This document shows positions 25,414-34,394 of a DNA stretch of 43,363 nt, one piece after another. This DNA is from Acidobacteriota bacterium. GTDB lineage: Bacteria > Acidobacteriota > Terriglobia > Terriglobales > Acidobacteriaceae. The stretch spans positions 1 through 43,363 of the forward strand of contig JAJYFB010000010.1 of NCBI GenBank assembly GCA_021785495.1, read 5' to 3'. The translations under genes and the position numbers were made by a program. Each line of letters begins with the position of its first letter. Position 1 is the stretch's first letter. Below the pieces are notes generated by a model. That model saw nothing but the letters and a program-made list of their open reading frames with translations, was not told the origin of the DNA and did not search any database.

Positions 25414-26334
25414 ATGGAGCGTGCCAGCAATCCGATGACGACAGCCACGACGCAGAACCGGACGGAGCGCCCGAAGCGGGCCAGAGTCTGGCCGGCGGCA
25501 GACGGGAAGCTTCTTGGGGGCTCCCTGCTGATCGCCGTTCTGGCCGCAGGCGTCTACTTTCGCGTCCTGGCCAAGCTGGTCTTTGACTGGTGGCAGATTC
25601 CCGACTTCTCCCACGGTTTTCTGGTCCCGCCCTTTGCGGCCTATGTGCTATGGAAAAAGCGGGATCGCCTTGCGTCCACGCGCATGGCTCCCTCGTGGAG
25701 CGGCGTCGTGGTGGTGCTCGCCGGGCTCGTCCTTCTGCTTCTGGGCGTCTACGGCGCCGAGCTGTTTCTCTCCCGCGTCTCGCTGATTGTCGTGCTGGCG
25801 GGGCTGGCGCTGGGCTTTGGCGGATCGAAGCTGCTGGCCGAGATGCGTTTCGCCCTTCTGGTTCTGCTGCTGGCCATCCCCATTCCGGCCATCGTCTACA
25901 CGCAGATCACCTTTCCGTTGCAGATTCTGGCCTCCAGGCTGGCCAGCGCCATGCTGCCGCTGTTCGGTGTTCCGGTTCTGCGCGATGGCAACATCATCCG
26001 GCTTCCCGCCATGAGCCTGGAGGTGGCCGAGGCGTGCAGCGGCATTCGCTCGTTGATGAGCCTGCTGACGCTGGCCATTTTCTACGGTGATTTTCTGGAC
26101 CGGAGCCGGTGGCGGCGCACGACACTGGCCCTGGCCAGCGCCCCGATCGCCATCGCCGCCAACGCGGTGCGCATTGTCGGCACCGGGCTGGCCGTTCAAT
26201 ACTGGGATCCGGACCAGGCGATGGGATTTTTTCACGAGTTCTCCGGCTGGGTGATCTTCCTGGTCTCGCTGGCCTGCCTGATGGCCTTTGATCGGGCGCT
26301 CGGTTGGTGCGCAGGCGAAGGGCGGGCGGCATGA
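25414..26334 (+). CDS. Exosortase (EpsH/Xrt family transpeptidase)
   Basis: 306 residues with about eight membrane segments. The three conserved catalytic residues of exosortases are present: Cys208 in 'LEVAEACSGIRSL', Arg253 in 'IAIAANAVRIVGTG' and His274 in 'GFFHEFSGWVIF'. Exosortases cleave C-terminal PEP-CTERM-type sorting signals at the inner membrane and hand the protein on to the envelope or matrix. No ribosome-binding site precedes the ATG at 25414; the ATG at 25435 (residue 8) is an alternative favoured if the sigma-54 promoter is real. The stop overlaps the EpsI start (ATGA). No PEP-CTERM substrate gene is visible in this window. Confidence 0.93.
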   Translation: MERASNPMTTATTQNRTERPKRARVWPAADGKLLGGSLLIAVLAAGVYFRVLAKLVFDWWQIPDFSHGFLVPPFAAYVLWKKRDRLASTRMAPSWSGVVVVLAGLVLLLLGVYGAELFLSRVSLIVVLAGLALGFGGSKLLAEMRFALLVLLLAIPIPAIVYTQITFPLQILASRLASAMLPLFGVPVLRDGNIIRLPAMSLEVAEACSGIRSLMSLLTLAIFYGDFLDRSRWRRTTLALASAPIAIAANAVRIVGTGLAVQYWDPDQAMGFFHEFSGWVIFLVSLACLMAFDRALGWCAGEGRAA

Positions 26335-26972
26335 ACCGGCTGCGCTTCTGGATGATCGCTCTGCTGTTGGCCGCAGCGGCCGTTTTGGTCAACGCCCGGC
26401 CCAGCCATGACCGCATGGTCGCGCGCGCCCCCCTGGCCCAACTGCCCGCCACTATCGGGGCCTGGACCGGCGTCGATCTGCCCATCGACCAGGAGACGCG
26501 GAAGGTGCTCGGCCACGGGGATTTTCTCTCGCGCGATTACACCCGGGGCGGACAGCCGGCGGCGATCAACCTGTTCATCGGCTACTTTCCCTCGCAGCGG
26601 ACCGGCAGCACAATCCACTCGCCGAAGAACTGTCTGCCCGGCGCGGGATGGACCTTCAACTCCTCGCAATCCCTCGACCTGGTGGACGCCGCCGGTCAAG
26701 CGCATCGCGTCGGCGAGTATACAATCGGCAACGGACCGGCCCGCGACTTCGTCATTTATTGGTACGAGGCGCATGGCCGCAGCGTGGCCAGCGAGTACTG
26801 GGCGAAGTTTTATCTGGTGGCCGACGCCATGCGCACGGATCGCACCGACGGAGCCCTGGTCCGCATCATCACGCCGATCCGTTCCCAGGAGGAGGAAGCG
26901 CAGGCAAGAACGCGGGCCGAGGAGTTCGCCGGGCAGCTTGCGCCCCTGCTGACGCGCTATATTCCCAGGTAG
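26331..26972 (+). CDS. EpsI family exosortase-associated protein
   Basis: 213 residues: a membrane-anchoring N-terminus (MNRLRFWMIALLLAAAAVLVNA) and an EpsI domain with 'PATIGAWTGVDLPIDQETRKVLG', 'NLFIGYFPSQRTGSTIHSPKNCLPGAGWTF' and 'DFVIYWYEAHGRSVASEYWAKFYLVADAMRTDRTDGALVRI'. The Cys in 'SPKNCLPGAGW' and the RTG.TIHSPK motif are family hallmarks. EpsI is found fused to or beside exosortase and is required for EPS production where tested. Its stop and start are tied to the exosortase gene by a four-base overlap, so the two are co-translated. Confidence 0.92.
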   Translation: MNRLRFWMIALLLAAAAVLVNARPSHDRMVARAPLAQLPATIGAWTGVDLPIDQETRKVLGHGDFLSRDYTRGGQPAAINLFIGYFPSQRTGSTIHSPKNCLPGAGWTFNSSQSLDLVDAAGQAHRVGEYTIGNGPARDFVIYWYEAHGRSVASEYWAKFYLVADAMRTDRTDGALVRIITPIRSQEEEAQARTRAEEFAGQLAPLLTRYIPR

Positions 26973-27066
26973 TCTCCGGGCCGATTGCGGAAACAGCGGC
27001 CGGAGGGATGAACACAAGCCATGCCGCCAATCGACCGGCGGCCCTCAGGAAGGATGGAAGAAGAAG

Positions 27067-29400
27067 ATGACGAACTCACTCAAGGCGCCCGAAGCAGGAT
27101 GCGGCCGGTTCACGCCAGGCGCGCATCGGCGCGGCATGGTCGCCCTCGCGGCCTTCTTGTTCGCCCTGGCTGTCCTTCCCGGCTGCCATCGGGATCCGAA
27201 CGTCGCCAAGCAGAAATACCTGGAGAGCGGCAAGCGGTATAGCGAGCAGGGAAAATGGCGCGAGGCCCTGATTCAGTACGCCAACGCGCTGAAGATCGAC
27301 AAGAATTATCCGCAGGCGCACTTCGCGCTGGCGCAGACCTATCTGCACATGGGCCAGTACGGCGCGGCCTACGCCGAATTCGAGCGCACGGTGGAGTTGC
27401 AACCCACCAACTACCCGGCGCGCATCGCCGAAGCCAACCTGCTGCTGGCCGGCGGCAGAATCGACGACGCCCAGGCGCAGGCCAACGCCGTCAAGGCGGC
27501 CGAGCCCAACGATCCCGATTTGCACGCCCTGCTGTCGGGCATTGCCTTCCGGCGCGGCGACAAGGCGACGGCGCTCGCCGAGCTGCGTCAGGCGATTCAA
27601 CTCGCCCCCAACCGCGCGGACTTCCACGACAGCCTCGCGCTGCTGCTGGCCTCCGATCCCCCGGACAACGCCACGGCCGAGGCGGAGTTCCAGAAGGCCA
27701 TCGCGCTCGATCCCAAATCGTCCAGCCCGCGCATTCTGCTGATGGCTTTCTATGTCAAGAACAACCGCCTGGCCGATGCCGAGAAAGCCGGCTGGAACGC
27801 GGTGGCGGCCGATCCGAAGAACGTGACCGTCCGGCTCGATCTGGCCAAGATCGTTTTGAGGATGGGCGATCCGGCCCGGGCCGAACAGATTCTGCGCCAG
27901 TCCTCGCGCGATCTGGCCGGCGATCCCCAGGGCGTCCGCCTGCTGGCCGACTATTACACCGCCAGCGGCCAGTTCGACAAGGCCAAGGCCGAGTTCGCAC
28001 GTCTGGCCGGCCTCTACCCGAAGAACGAAGACCTGCAAAAGGCGTATGTTCGCGCCCTGATTCAGGCCAACGACCTGGCCACCGCCCGCACCGTGATTGC
28101 CGAACTGGAGAAAAAGCACGGCAAGGATCCCGAAGTGGCCGCTCTGAACGGCATCGTGCTGATTGATGCCGGCAAGACCGCCGATGCCGTCAACTCCCTG
28201 CAGTTGGCCGTCAAGGATTCCCCGCAGGATGCCTTTCTGCAGTACTGGCTGGGCCGGGCGGCTCTGGCCAACGGTGACCCGGAGATGGCCAAGGGCAGCT
28301 TTCTGGAGGCGCAGAAGCTGAATCCCTCCATGCTCGGCGCCGAAGCCGCATTGGCCGGTCTTGCCCTGCAACGCGGCGACATGAGCCTGCTTTCCGCCGT
28401 GGCCGACAAAACCATCGCCGCGGTGCCGCGTTTCGCCGCCGGCTACATCTGGCGCTCCATCGTCGAAACGCGGAAAGGCGACGCCGCGCAGGCCGAGGCC
28501 GATCTGAACACGGCGCTTTCCGTCTCGCCGCACGACGCCGCCGTCTATCTCCAGCTCGCCAAGCTGCGTTTTGCGCAGAAGAAATTTCCCGAAGCCGTCT
28601 CCCTGCTGGAGCAGGCCCTGCAATACAACCCCAACTCTGTCGAGGCGCTGCGTCTGCTGGTCGATTACGACCTCTTCAACAAGCAGCCGGAAAAGGCCCT
28701 GGCCCGCGTCAATCAGCAGATCGCCGCCGAGCCGCGAAACAACGGCTTCTACGACATTCTGGCCGTCCTGCAGATCCAGGGCAAGAACCTCGACCAGGCC
28801 GTCGCCTCGGCGCAAAAGGCCATGCAGCTCAACCCGGCGGACAACGAAGCGGTCATGCTCTACTCGCAGGTCGAGATGATGCGCGGACAGGCGGCCAACG
28901 CCATCGCCGTCTGGCAGAAGTGGTCGGACGCGCATCCCAACGACGCCAGCTCGCTGGCCCTGCTCGGCAGTCTCGAAGAGACCACCGGAAACAAAACGCA
29001 GGCCGAAAGCTACTACAGAAAAGCGCTGGAATACCAGCCGCACCAGCCACTGGCCGCCAACAACCTGGCCTACCTGATGCTTGAAAACGGCGAAAACACC
29101 GACGTAGCGCTTTCTTTGGCGGAGATCGCACGGCAGGCCCTGCCCGATGCGCCCAGCACGGCCGACACCCTGGCCTGGGCCTACTATTACAAAGGAACCT
29201 ACGTCTTTGCCCGCGATCTGCTGGAGGATGCCGTCAAATCCCAGCCGGACGATGCTACCATGCAATACCACCTGGGCATGGTCTATAGCAAGCTCAAGGA
29301 CAAGGCCAACGCGGAAGGGCACCTGAAGAAGGCGATCGCGCTCGCGCCCAACTCGCCCACCGCCAAGCAGGCGCAGGCCGCGCTGGGCTCGCTCGGTTAA
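27067..29400 (+). CDS. TPR-repeat lipoprotein of the exosortase/EPS locus (PrsT-like)
   Basis: 777 residues. The signal region ends in a good lipobox (AVLPGC, Cys40), so it is probably a lipoprotein. The rest is a run of about 17-20 TPR units (pattern such as 'GKWREALIQYANALKIDKNYPQAHFALAQTYLHMG' and 'GNKTQAESYYRKALEYQPHQPLAANNLAYLML'). Large TPR lipoproteins of this form accompany exosortase in PEP-CTERM loci and act as protein scaffolds in polymer export. GGAAGAAGAAG precedes the start; 94 bases separate it from EpsI. An ATG at 27136 would also leave the lipobox intact but has no ribosome-binding site. Confidence 0.9.
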   Translation: MTNSLKAPEAGCGRFTPGAHRRGMVALAAFLFALAVLPGCHRDPNVAKQKYLESGKRYSEQGKWREALIQYANALKIDKNYPQAHFALAQTYLHMGQYGAAYAEFERTVELQPTNYPARIAEANLLLAGGRIDDAQAQANAVKAAEPNDPDLHALLSGIAFRRGDKATALAELRQAIQLAPNRADFHDSLALLLASDPPDNATAEAEFQKAIALDPKSSSPRILLMAFYVKNNRLADAEKAGWNAVAADPKNVTVRLDLAKIVLRMGDPARAEQILRQSSRDLAGDPQGVRLLADYYTASGQFDKAKAEFARLAGLYPKNEDLQKAYVRALIQANDLATARTVIAELEKKHGKDPEVAALNGIVLIDAGKTADAVNSLQLAVKDSPQDAFLQYWLGRAALANGDPEMAKGSFLEAQKLNPSMLGAEAALAGLALQRGDMSLLSAVADKTIAAVPRFAAGYIWRSIVETRKGDAAQAEADLNTALSVSPHDAAVYLQLAKLRFAQKKFPEAVSLLEQALQYNPNSVEALRLLVDYDLFNKQPEKALARVNQQIAAEPRNNGFYDILAVLQIQGKNLDQAVASAQKAMQLNPADNEAVMLYSQVEMMRGQAANAIAVWQKWSDAHPNDASSLALLGSLEETTGNKTQAESYYRKALEYQPHQPLAANNLAYLMLENGENTDVALSLAEIARQALPDAPSTADTLAWAYYYKGTYVFARDLLEDAVKSQPDDATMQYHLGMVYSKLKDKANAEGHLKKAIALAPNSPTAKQAQAALGSLG

Positions 29401-29411
29401 CCACGTGCCTG

Positions 29412-29442
29412 GCCCGGCCGGCGGCATCGCGCCCGGCCGGGC
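29412..29442 (+). other. Strong GC hairpin between the TPR gene and wzx
   Basis: A perfect 10-bp stem (GCCCGGCCGG paired with CCGGCCGGGC) around an 11-base loop, starting 12 bases after the TPR stop. No T-run follows, so it is more likely an mRNA-stability or partial-termination element than a classic terminator. Confidence 0.45.
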
Positions 29443-29498
29443 AACGCACCGCGCACGCATTGCCCGCCCCCGGACAAAATATCCGCCCCACCGGACGC

Positions 29499-31058
29499 AT
29501 GTCGAACACAAAAACCATCGCGAAAAACACGGGCTGGTACGGTCTGGAGACCGCCATCAGCTCGCTGGTCGCCATCGCCTCCTCGATCGCCATTGCCCGC
29601 ACCCTCGGACCGACAAAAACCGGCTACGTCGTTTTTATCTCGTACGTCGCCAGCATCGCCGGCTCCTTCGGCGGCTTCGGCATTCCGGCGGCGACCAGCA
29701 AATACATGGCCGAGTTCGTCGGCCGCGGCGACAAGGCCACGGCGCGGTACATCTTCGCGCGCACTCTCTGGATGCAGGCGGCCCTGGCCACGCTGGCCAC
29801 GGCGAGTATTCTCCTCTGGGCGCTGCGAAACACCGAAGCGCCCTACCGGCTCGCCTCCGCGCTCATCGTTCTGAGCATCTGGCCTTCGATGGTCAACACC
29901 ATCCCGGCCGGAGCCAACGCCGCCTGCGAGGATCTGGCCGCCAACGCGCCCGGCTCCATCGTCTCCGCCTTCGCCTATCTCTTCACCATCCTGGCCACGA
30001 TCGTCTTCCACTGGGGCGTCACCGGAATCGGCGCGGCGCTTCTGGCCATGCGGCTGGTGGATTTTCTGGTCCGCTTCTTCCCGACGGTCCGGCGGATTCA
30101 CGGCTGGGAGCGCGGCCATGCGCTCCCAGCCGACGTGCGCCGCCGCATGACGATCTTCGCCGCCAAAAGCCTCGTCACCATGCTTCTGGCCATGATCGTC
30201 TGGGAGCGGTTCGAGGTGCTGCTGCTCAAAAAATTCTGTGCCGACATCCGCCAGGTGGCCTACTACTCCATCGCCTTCAGCATGGGCAACAACCTGCTGC
30301 TGAGCGCCACCATCTTCGGCGGCGCCGCCGGCTCGACCCTGTTCGCCCAGTTCGGACGCGACCGCGCAAAGCTTCCGCAACTGGCCGCGGCCACCTATCG
30401 CTACCTCGCGCTGACCTCCATCCCGCTGCACGCGATCGCAACGGCGCTGGCCTTTCCCGCGCTGATTTTTTTCTACGGCGACAAATACGCCGGCGCGGCC
30501 GCGGTCGTGACCATCGCGCCGCTGCTCTCGATGCCCAAGGCCTTTGTCGGCCCGGTGCAAGGGCTGCTGCAAAGCACCGAGCGGCAGAGCACCATCATCG
30601 CCGCCATGGTGACGGCCGGCCTGGTGGACGTGGCCGTCACCTGGTCGCTTGTCGGCGTGCACGGCGCCGTGGGCGCCTGCATCGGCAGCGGAGCCGCGCA
30701 GTTGACCGCCATTGGCATCCTGTGGATCGCCGCCATCCGCCTCGATCGCGTCAAGCTGCCCTGGGCCTTCACGGCCAAGGTCGCCTTCAGTTCGGCGGCC
30801 GCGGCCTACGGCGCGCATCGCGTGGCCATCTCCATGCCCCCACTTCCGGGCATACTCCTCGGCGGTCTGACGGCGCTCGCGGTGCTGCTCGCGCTGTTCT
30901 ACACGCTGCGCGTTCTGGAGCCGGAAGACCGCAGCCGCCTCTCTGTGCTGGCCGGCGTTCTGCCCAAACCCCTGCGCCGGCCCTACGCCTGGCTCCTCTC
31001 GTTCCTGATCCGCCCGGCCAGCCAGGACAGCCCCTCCGCGACACCGGGCGGTGGTTGA
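29499..31058 (+). CDS. Polysaccharide flippase, Wzx/MATE-like
   Basis: 519 residues with about 12-14 membrane segments. The opening 'TKTIAKNTGWYGLETAISSLVAIASSIAIARTLGPTKTGYVVFISYVASIAGSFGGFGIPAATSKYMAEFVGRGD' is typical of Wzx/RfbX polysaccharide transporters, which flip lipid-linked repeat units across the inner membrane. Together with the Wzy-like protein and Wzz it indicates Wzx/Wzy-dependent polymer assembly. The ATG at 29499 has no strong ribosome-binding site, so expression may depend on coupling to the TPR gene. Length is slightly above the common 420-500. Confidence 0.9.
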   Translation: MSNTKTIAKNTGWYGLETAISSLVAIASSIAIARTLGPTKTGYVVFISYVASIAGSFGGFGIPAATSKYMAEFVGRGDKATARYIFARTLWMQAALATLATASILLWALRNTEAPYRLASALIVLSIWPSMVNTIPAGANAACEDLAANAPGSIVSAFAYLFTILATIVFHWGVTGIGAALLAMRLVDFLVRFFPTVRRIHGWERGHALPADVRRRMTIFAAKSLVTMLLAMIVWERFEVLLLKKFCADIRQVAYYSIAFSMGNNLLLSATIFGGAAGSTLFAQFGRDRAKLPQLAAATYRYLALTSIPLHAIATALAFPALIFFYGDKYAGAAAVVTIAPLLSMPKAFVGPVQGLLQSTERQSTIIAAMVTAGLVDVAVTWSLVGVHGAVGACIGSGAAQLTAIGILWIAAIRLDRVKLPWAFTAKVAFSSAAAAYGAHRVAISMPPLPGILLGGLTALAVLLALFYTLRVLEPEDRSRLSVLAGVLPKPLRRPYAWLLSFLIRPASQDSPSATPGGG

Positions 31059-31155
31059 CGGCCAGCCCGCTGATGTCCCGGACGGAGCCAACGCGCTGGA
31101 ATTGCGCATGGGCGGCAGCAGTCGCCGGAATCGGGCTCGGCTTCACCCGTGCCTC

Positions 31156-31196
31156 CCATTTCTGCCCTGCCCTGGCTCATTTCTGCCCTGCCCTGG
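31156..31196. repeat. Short tandem duplication upstream of sixA
   Basis: The unit CATTTCTGCCCTGCCCTGG is repeated almost at once within about 41 bases, in the 232-base gap between wzx and sixA. No function is apparent. Confidence 0.6.
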
Positions 31197-31290
31197 TTGG
31201 GGACCGTGCGCGCTGGCGCTTGTCGTTTTGCTAAAATCGATCCACAAGGAGTACGGCTGGACCGCACGCCCCTGCCGCGCCGATTCCCTC

Positions 31291-31803
31291 ATGATTCTCT
31301 ACCTCATGCGCCATGCGCAGGCCGGCACGGTCCGCGAAAATCCCGTTCTCGACGCCAAGCGCAGCCTCATCGCGGAAGGGAAAGAGCAGTGCATGTTGAT
31401 GGCGCGCCTGCTCAACGCGCTCAAAGCGCCGATCGACACCATCGTTTCCAGTCCGCTCAAGCGAGCCCTGCAAACGGCGCAACTGGTGGGCACGGAACTG
31501 GGCTTCGAGGGCCGGGTCGAGATGGCTCCGGCGCTTGGCCCGGATGGCAGCTATGCCGAATTCCAGAGCCTTCTGGCGGAGTACGCCGATCGCGAGGCCG
31601 TGCTGGCCGTCGGTCACAACCCCACAGTCTTTCAGTTTCTCGGCCGGATGATTACCGGCAATGGCGGCGCGGCGATCCGCATGAGAAAAGCCTCCATTGC
31701 GCGCGTGGACATGAGCCGCCATCCGCCGCGGCTGCAACTGCTGATCGATCCGCGCACGGCGCGGCTGCTTGCCGCCAGCACAGCCAAACGCGCGCGGAAG
31801 TAA
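31291..31803 (+). CDS. sixA: SixA-type phosphohistidine phosphatase
   Basis: 170 residues. The histidine phosphatase RH(x) motif is 'LMRHAQAG' (His8) and the second catalytic His is in 'AVGHNPTVFQFL'; conserved 'SPLKRALQTAQLV' lies between. The short size and 'ILYLMRHAQAG' start match SixA rather than phosphoglycerate mutase. SixA removes phosphate from phosphohistidine of phosphotransfer proteins in E. coli; a role in phosphorelay control here is inference. No signal peptide. Position after wzx may be incidental, since 232 bases separate them. Confidence 0.9.
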   Translation: MILYLMRHAQAGTVRENPVLDAKRSLIAEGKEQCMLMARLLNALKAPIDTIVSSPLKRALQTAQLVGTELGFEGRVEMAPALGPDGSYAEFQSLLAEYADREAVLAVGHNPTVFQFLGRMITGNGGAAIRMRKASIARVDMSRHPPRLQLLIDPRTARLLAASTAKRARK

Positions 31804-32028
31804 GCGGAATCGCCCCGCCTTTGCGCGGCAGGAAGGCTCACCGCGTTCCCTTGCGCTCCGCCCGCGCGCACTGGGGAATCGCAGGGGGAATTCCAGTGGC
31901 TGAAGGGAATCGCCCGTTGTCAAGATTGCAAGCGCGATGGCCGTGTCGAGCACGCATCTGCTTGAGTCCGTCGCTTTGGTGTCGAGGATGGCGTGGTGGC
32001 GGGCGCCGCGGAGAGGAGCCATGAATCC

Positions 32029-32982
32029 ATGCAGAGAATCCATGCCGAGTTGCACGTAGTGTTTGGCGCCGGGCAGGTCGGGCAGCAACTGGCGCAGCGT
32101 CTGTTGGATGCTGGCAAGCGCGTACGCATCATTCGCCGCTCGGCGCACGGGATTCTCTCCGGAGCCGAGTCCATGAACGGCGATGCAGGCGATGCCGATT
32201 TCTGCCTGCGCGCGGCCGCTGGCGCGCAGGTTGTGTACCACTGCATGAATGCGGCCTACGATGCGAAGCTTTGGACGGCGGAGCTGCCGCGGCTGATGCG
32301 TAATCTCATTGCCGCCGCAGGCCGCGTCCAGGCCCGGCTCGTGGTGCTCGACAATCTTTACATGCTGGGCCGTCCGCAGGGCCGTATGCTCGATGAGGAT
32401 TGCCCTGTGGCGCCGTGCAGCCGCAAGGGCGCGGTGCGTGCGCAGGTCGCGGAACTGCTCCTCAGCGCGCATCAGCGCGGCGAGGTGCAGGCCACGATCG
32501 GGCGTGCCTCCGACTTTTACGGTCCGGGCGGCGTCCAAACCTTTCTTGGCGATCACTTTTGGCCCGCGGCGCTTGCCGGGCGCATGGTTTGGCTGCCCTT
32601 CGATCCCGACGCCGTGCATACCTATCACTACATTCCCGACGTGGCCGCAGGGCTGGCTGCGCTGGGATGCGCCGGGGCGGATGTTTGCGGCAAGCCGTGG
32701 ATGCTGCCCTGCTCGACGGCGGGCAGCCTGCGGCAGATGGTTGCGCGCATTGCATCGCATCTGGGCCATCGCATCCGCCTGGGGTGTATTTCCCGGTGGT
32801 TGCTGGGAGCCGCGGGCCCCTTCGTGCCGCTGGTGCGCGAACTCAACGAAATGCGCTACCAGTGGGATGGCCCTTTTGTCGTGGATGATCGCTGCATGCG
32901 CGCGCGCCTGGGACTTGTGCCCACCGATGAAACGGAAGCCGTCGCCGCAACCGTGGCCTGGGCGCGGCGGCACTACGCCTGA
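32029..32982 (+). CDS. NAD(P)-dependent epimerase/dehydratase-like protein, atypical SDR
   Basis: 317 residues. The N-terminus has the dinucleotide-binding GxGxxG as 'LHVVFGAGQVGQQLAQRLLDAGKRVRIIRRS', then 'AQVVYHCMNAAYDAKLWTAELPRLMRNLIAAA' and 'RASDFYGPG' as in extended SDRs. The catalytic YxxxK site seems to be replaced by 'CSRKGAVRAQVAELL', with no Tyr in place, so it may be a reductase-like or binding protein rather than an epimerase. The ATG at 32029 is chosen with AGGAG 10 bases before it. Substrate unknown. It is isolated: SixA lies upstream with a 225-base gap, and the VWA gene converges. Confidence 0.8.
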   Translation: MQRIHAELHVVFGAGQVGQQLAQRLLDAGKRVRIIRRSAHGILSGAESMNGDAGDADFCLRAAAGAQVVYHCMNAAYDAKLWTAELPRLMRNLIAAAGRVQARLVVLDNLYMLGRPQGRMLDEDCPVAPCSRKGAVRAQVAELLLSAHQRGEVQATIGRASDFYGPGGVQTFLGDHFWPAALAGRMVWLPFDPDAVHTYHYIPDVAAGLAALGCAGADVCGKPWMLPCSTAGSLRQMVARIASHLGHRIRLGCISRWLLGAAGPFVPLVRELNEMRYQWDGPFVVDDRCMRARLGLVPTDETEAVAATVAWARRHYA

Positions 32983-33092
32983 AAAGCACACGGGCCTGAA
33001 AGGCGCACAGCCGGAAGAACAGCGCCCCGCTGCGCCGCCTGCCGTGCACGTCACAGCGCAACCATGGCGCGCAGAAGTTGCGCTGTGGCGCC

Positions 33093-34394
33093 TTATTTAT
33101 ATTCCTGCGCCGAAGGATAGTAGCCCGGCTTGGCCGTCACGACCATGTTCGGCCGGTCAACGCGCACGTCGATCGAGCGGTACTTGCCGTCGTAAATCGA
33201 CTCGTGACTGGCGTAGACGAGCGTGTACTGGTTGCGGGCCTCGTCGGCGATCTTGGCGTAGCTGCCCTCGATGCCGTTCACGCCGCGCTCGGAGAACATG
33301 TCGCCGCCGGTGGCCGCAACGTATTTATAGAGGATGTTGTCGTAGGCCTCGAAGGGCAGATGGAAGCGGTCGAGCCATCCCTCGCCCCAGCGGGCCGACG
33401 AGCCCACCACGGTGCCGTAGACGCTGATGTTGTTGGTTTGCAGATACTTCTTGACCTCGTTGAAGCTGGCCTTGCTGCCGTACTCCTTGCCGTCGGAGAT
33501 CACGTAAATGACGCGCAGCCGCTCCCTGGGCCGCGTCGAGAGATCGCGGGCCGCGGCCAGAATGGCGTCGTTGAGGGTGTGAATCTCCTTGGGAAGGCTG
33601 ATGAAGCCGTTTTGCCCGGTCGAGTGGCCGGGTTGCAGGGTGGGATCGACGCAGTTGCCATTCTGGTAGATGTTGCAGCCGGCCAGCGGGCCGCTGTTGA
33701 CCGGAACCATGGGGTCCGAACCGGTGGCCTGCGCCAGCGAGAGTACGGCCGGAAGACGCGCCCCCTGCGCGCCGGTAAAGCTGGTCCACTCCTTGGCGCC
33801 GTTGGTGTACGTGAAGACGGCGGCCTCGTCGTAGGGCGTCAGCGCGCCCTGGATGGCGCCGAGCGACTCGTTGACCTCGCGCATGAAGTTCGAGGGCAGC
33901 GATTGATCGATGACAAAGGCGATCGACATGGGCCGGGGATCGACGCTGAAGACGCGCAAGGGCACGTAGCTGTTGTTTTCGTAGACCTTGAAGTCGCGCC
34001 AGCTGAGGCCGGCCACGGGACTTCCCTTGGTGTCCTTGACCATCACGGGCACCACGACCTCGGTGACCTCGGCATGAATGACGGCAGCGACGGCGGCGCC
34101 GCCCTGTTCGGGTGCGGGCTGCTGTTCGCTGGCTGGCGGAGCCGCCGGCTGGGCCGGTTGCGAAGCCGGCGCGGCCTGCGGGGCGCCTGCGCTGGACGAT
34201 GTGCCTTCGGGACCGTCCGCCGGACCCGAACCGATTCCGGGTGTGATCGCTCCCTGAACGCCCGGCAACGCCTTGGGAGCCTGCGGGGTGGGCGCATCGG
34301 GCACCGGGTTCTGCTGGGCGTGTGCGCCCGATCCGAAAACCAGTCCGGCGCCGAGTAGCGTGGCCAGCGCAAAGGCCTTTCCTGAAGCGTTCAC
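33093..34394 (-). CDS. Secreted VWA-domain protein of the acidobacterial type
   Basis: 433 residues from a GTG at 34394 (GGGGAGG 11 bases upstream); an in-frame ATG at 34458 is less likely because it would add residues ahead of the signal peptide. Signal peptide ending GSGAHAQ, then a Pro/Ala/Gln-rich linker to ~residue 90, then 'EVVVPVMVKDTKGSPVAGLSWRDFKVYENN' and a von Willebrand A-like domain ('MSIAFVIDQSLPSN...LRVIYVISDGKEYGS'), closing 'NQYTLVYASHESIYDGKYRSIDVRV...VTAKPGYYPS'. This full architecture defines a protein family greatly expanded in Acidobacteria. The MIDAS start is DQSLPSN, near the DxSxS form. Function unknown; likely extracytoplasmic binding. Downstream of folD by 157 bases. 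Confidence 0.9.
   Translation of the reverse strand: MNASGKAFALATLLGAGLVFGSGAHAQQNPVPDAPTPQAPKALPGVQGAITPGIGSGPADGPEGTSSSAGAPQAAPASQPAQPAAPPASEQQPAPEQGGAAVAAVIHAEVTEVVVPVMVKDTKGSPVAGLSWRDFKVYENNSYVPLRVFSVDPRPMSIAFVIDQSLPSNFMREVNESLGAIQGALTPYDEAAVFTYTNGAKEWTSFTGAQGARLPAVLSLAQATGSDPMVPVNSGPLAGCNIYQNGNCVDPTLQPGHSTGQNGFISLPKEIHTLNDAILAAARDLSTRPRERLRVIYVISDGKEYGSKASFNEVKKYLQTNNISVYGTVVGSSARWGEGWLDRFHLPFEAYDNILYKYVAATGGDMFSERGVNGIEGSYAKIADEARNQYTLVYASHESIYDGKYRSIDVRVDRPNMVVTAKPGYYPSAQEYK

Noticed and set aside
27076-29511. Very long minus-strand open frame (about 811 codons) opposite the TPR lipoprotein gene
   Set aside because: It mirrors the codon pattern of the plus-strand gene in GC-rich DNA, has no family motifs, and lacks a ribosome-binding site.
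31059-31290. N-terminal extension of SixA or a separate small gene before it
   Set aside because: The upstream sequence is low-complexity with a tandem duplication, and SixA family homology starts at the ATG at 31291.
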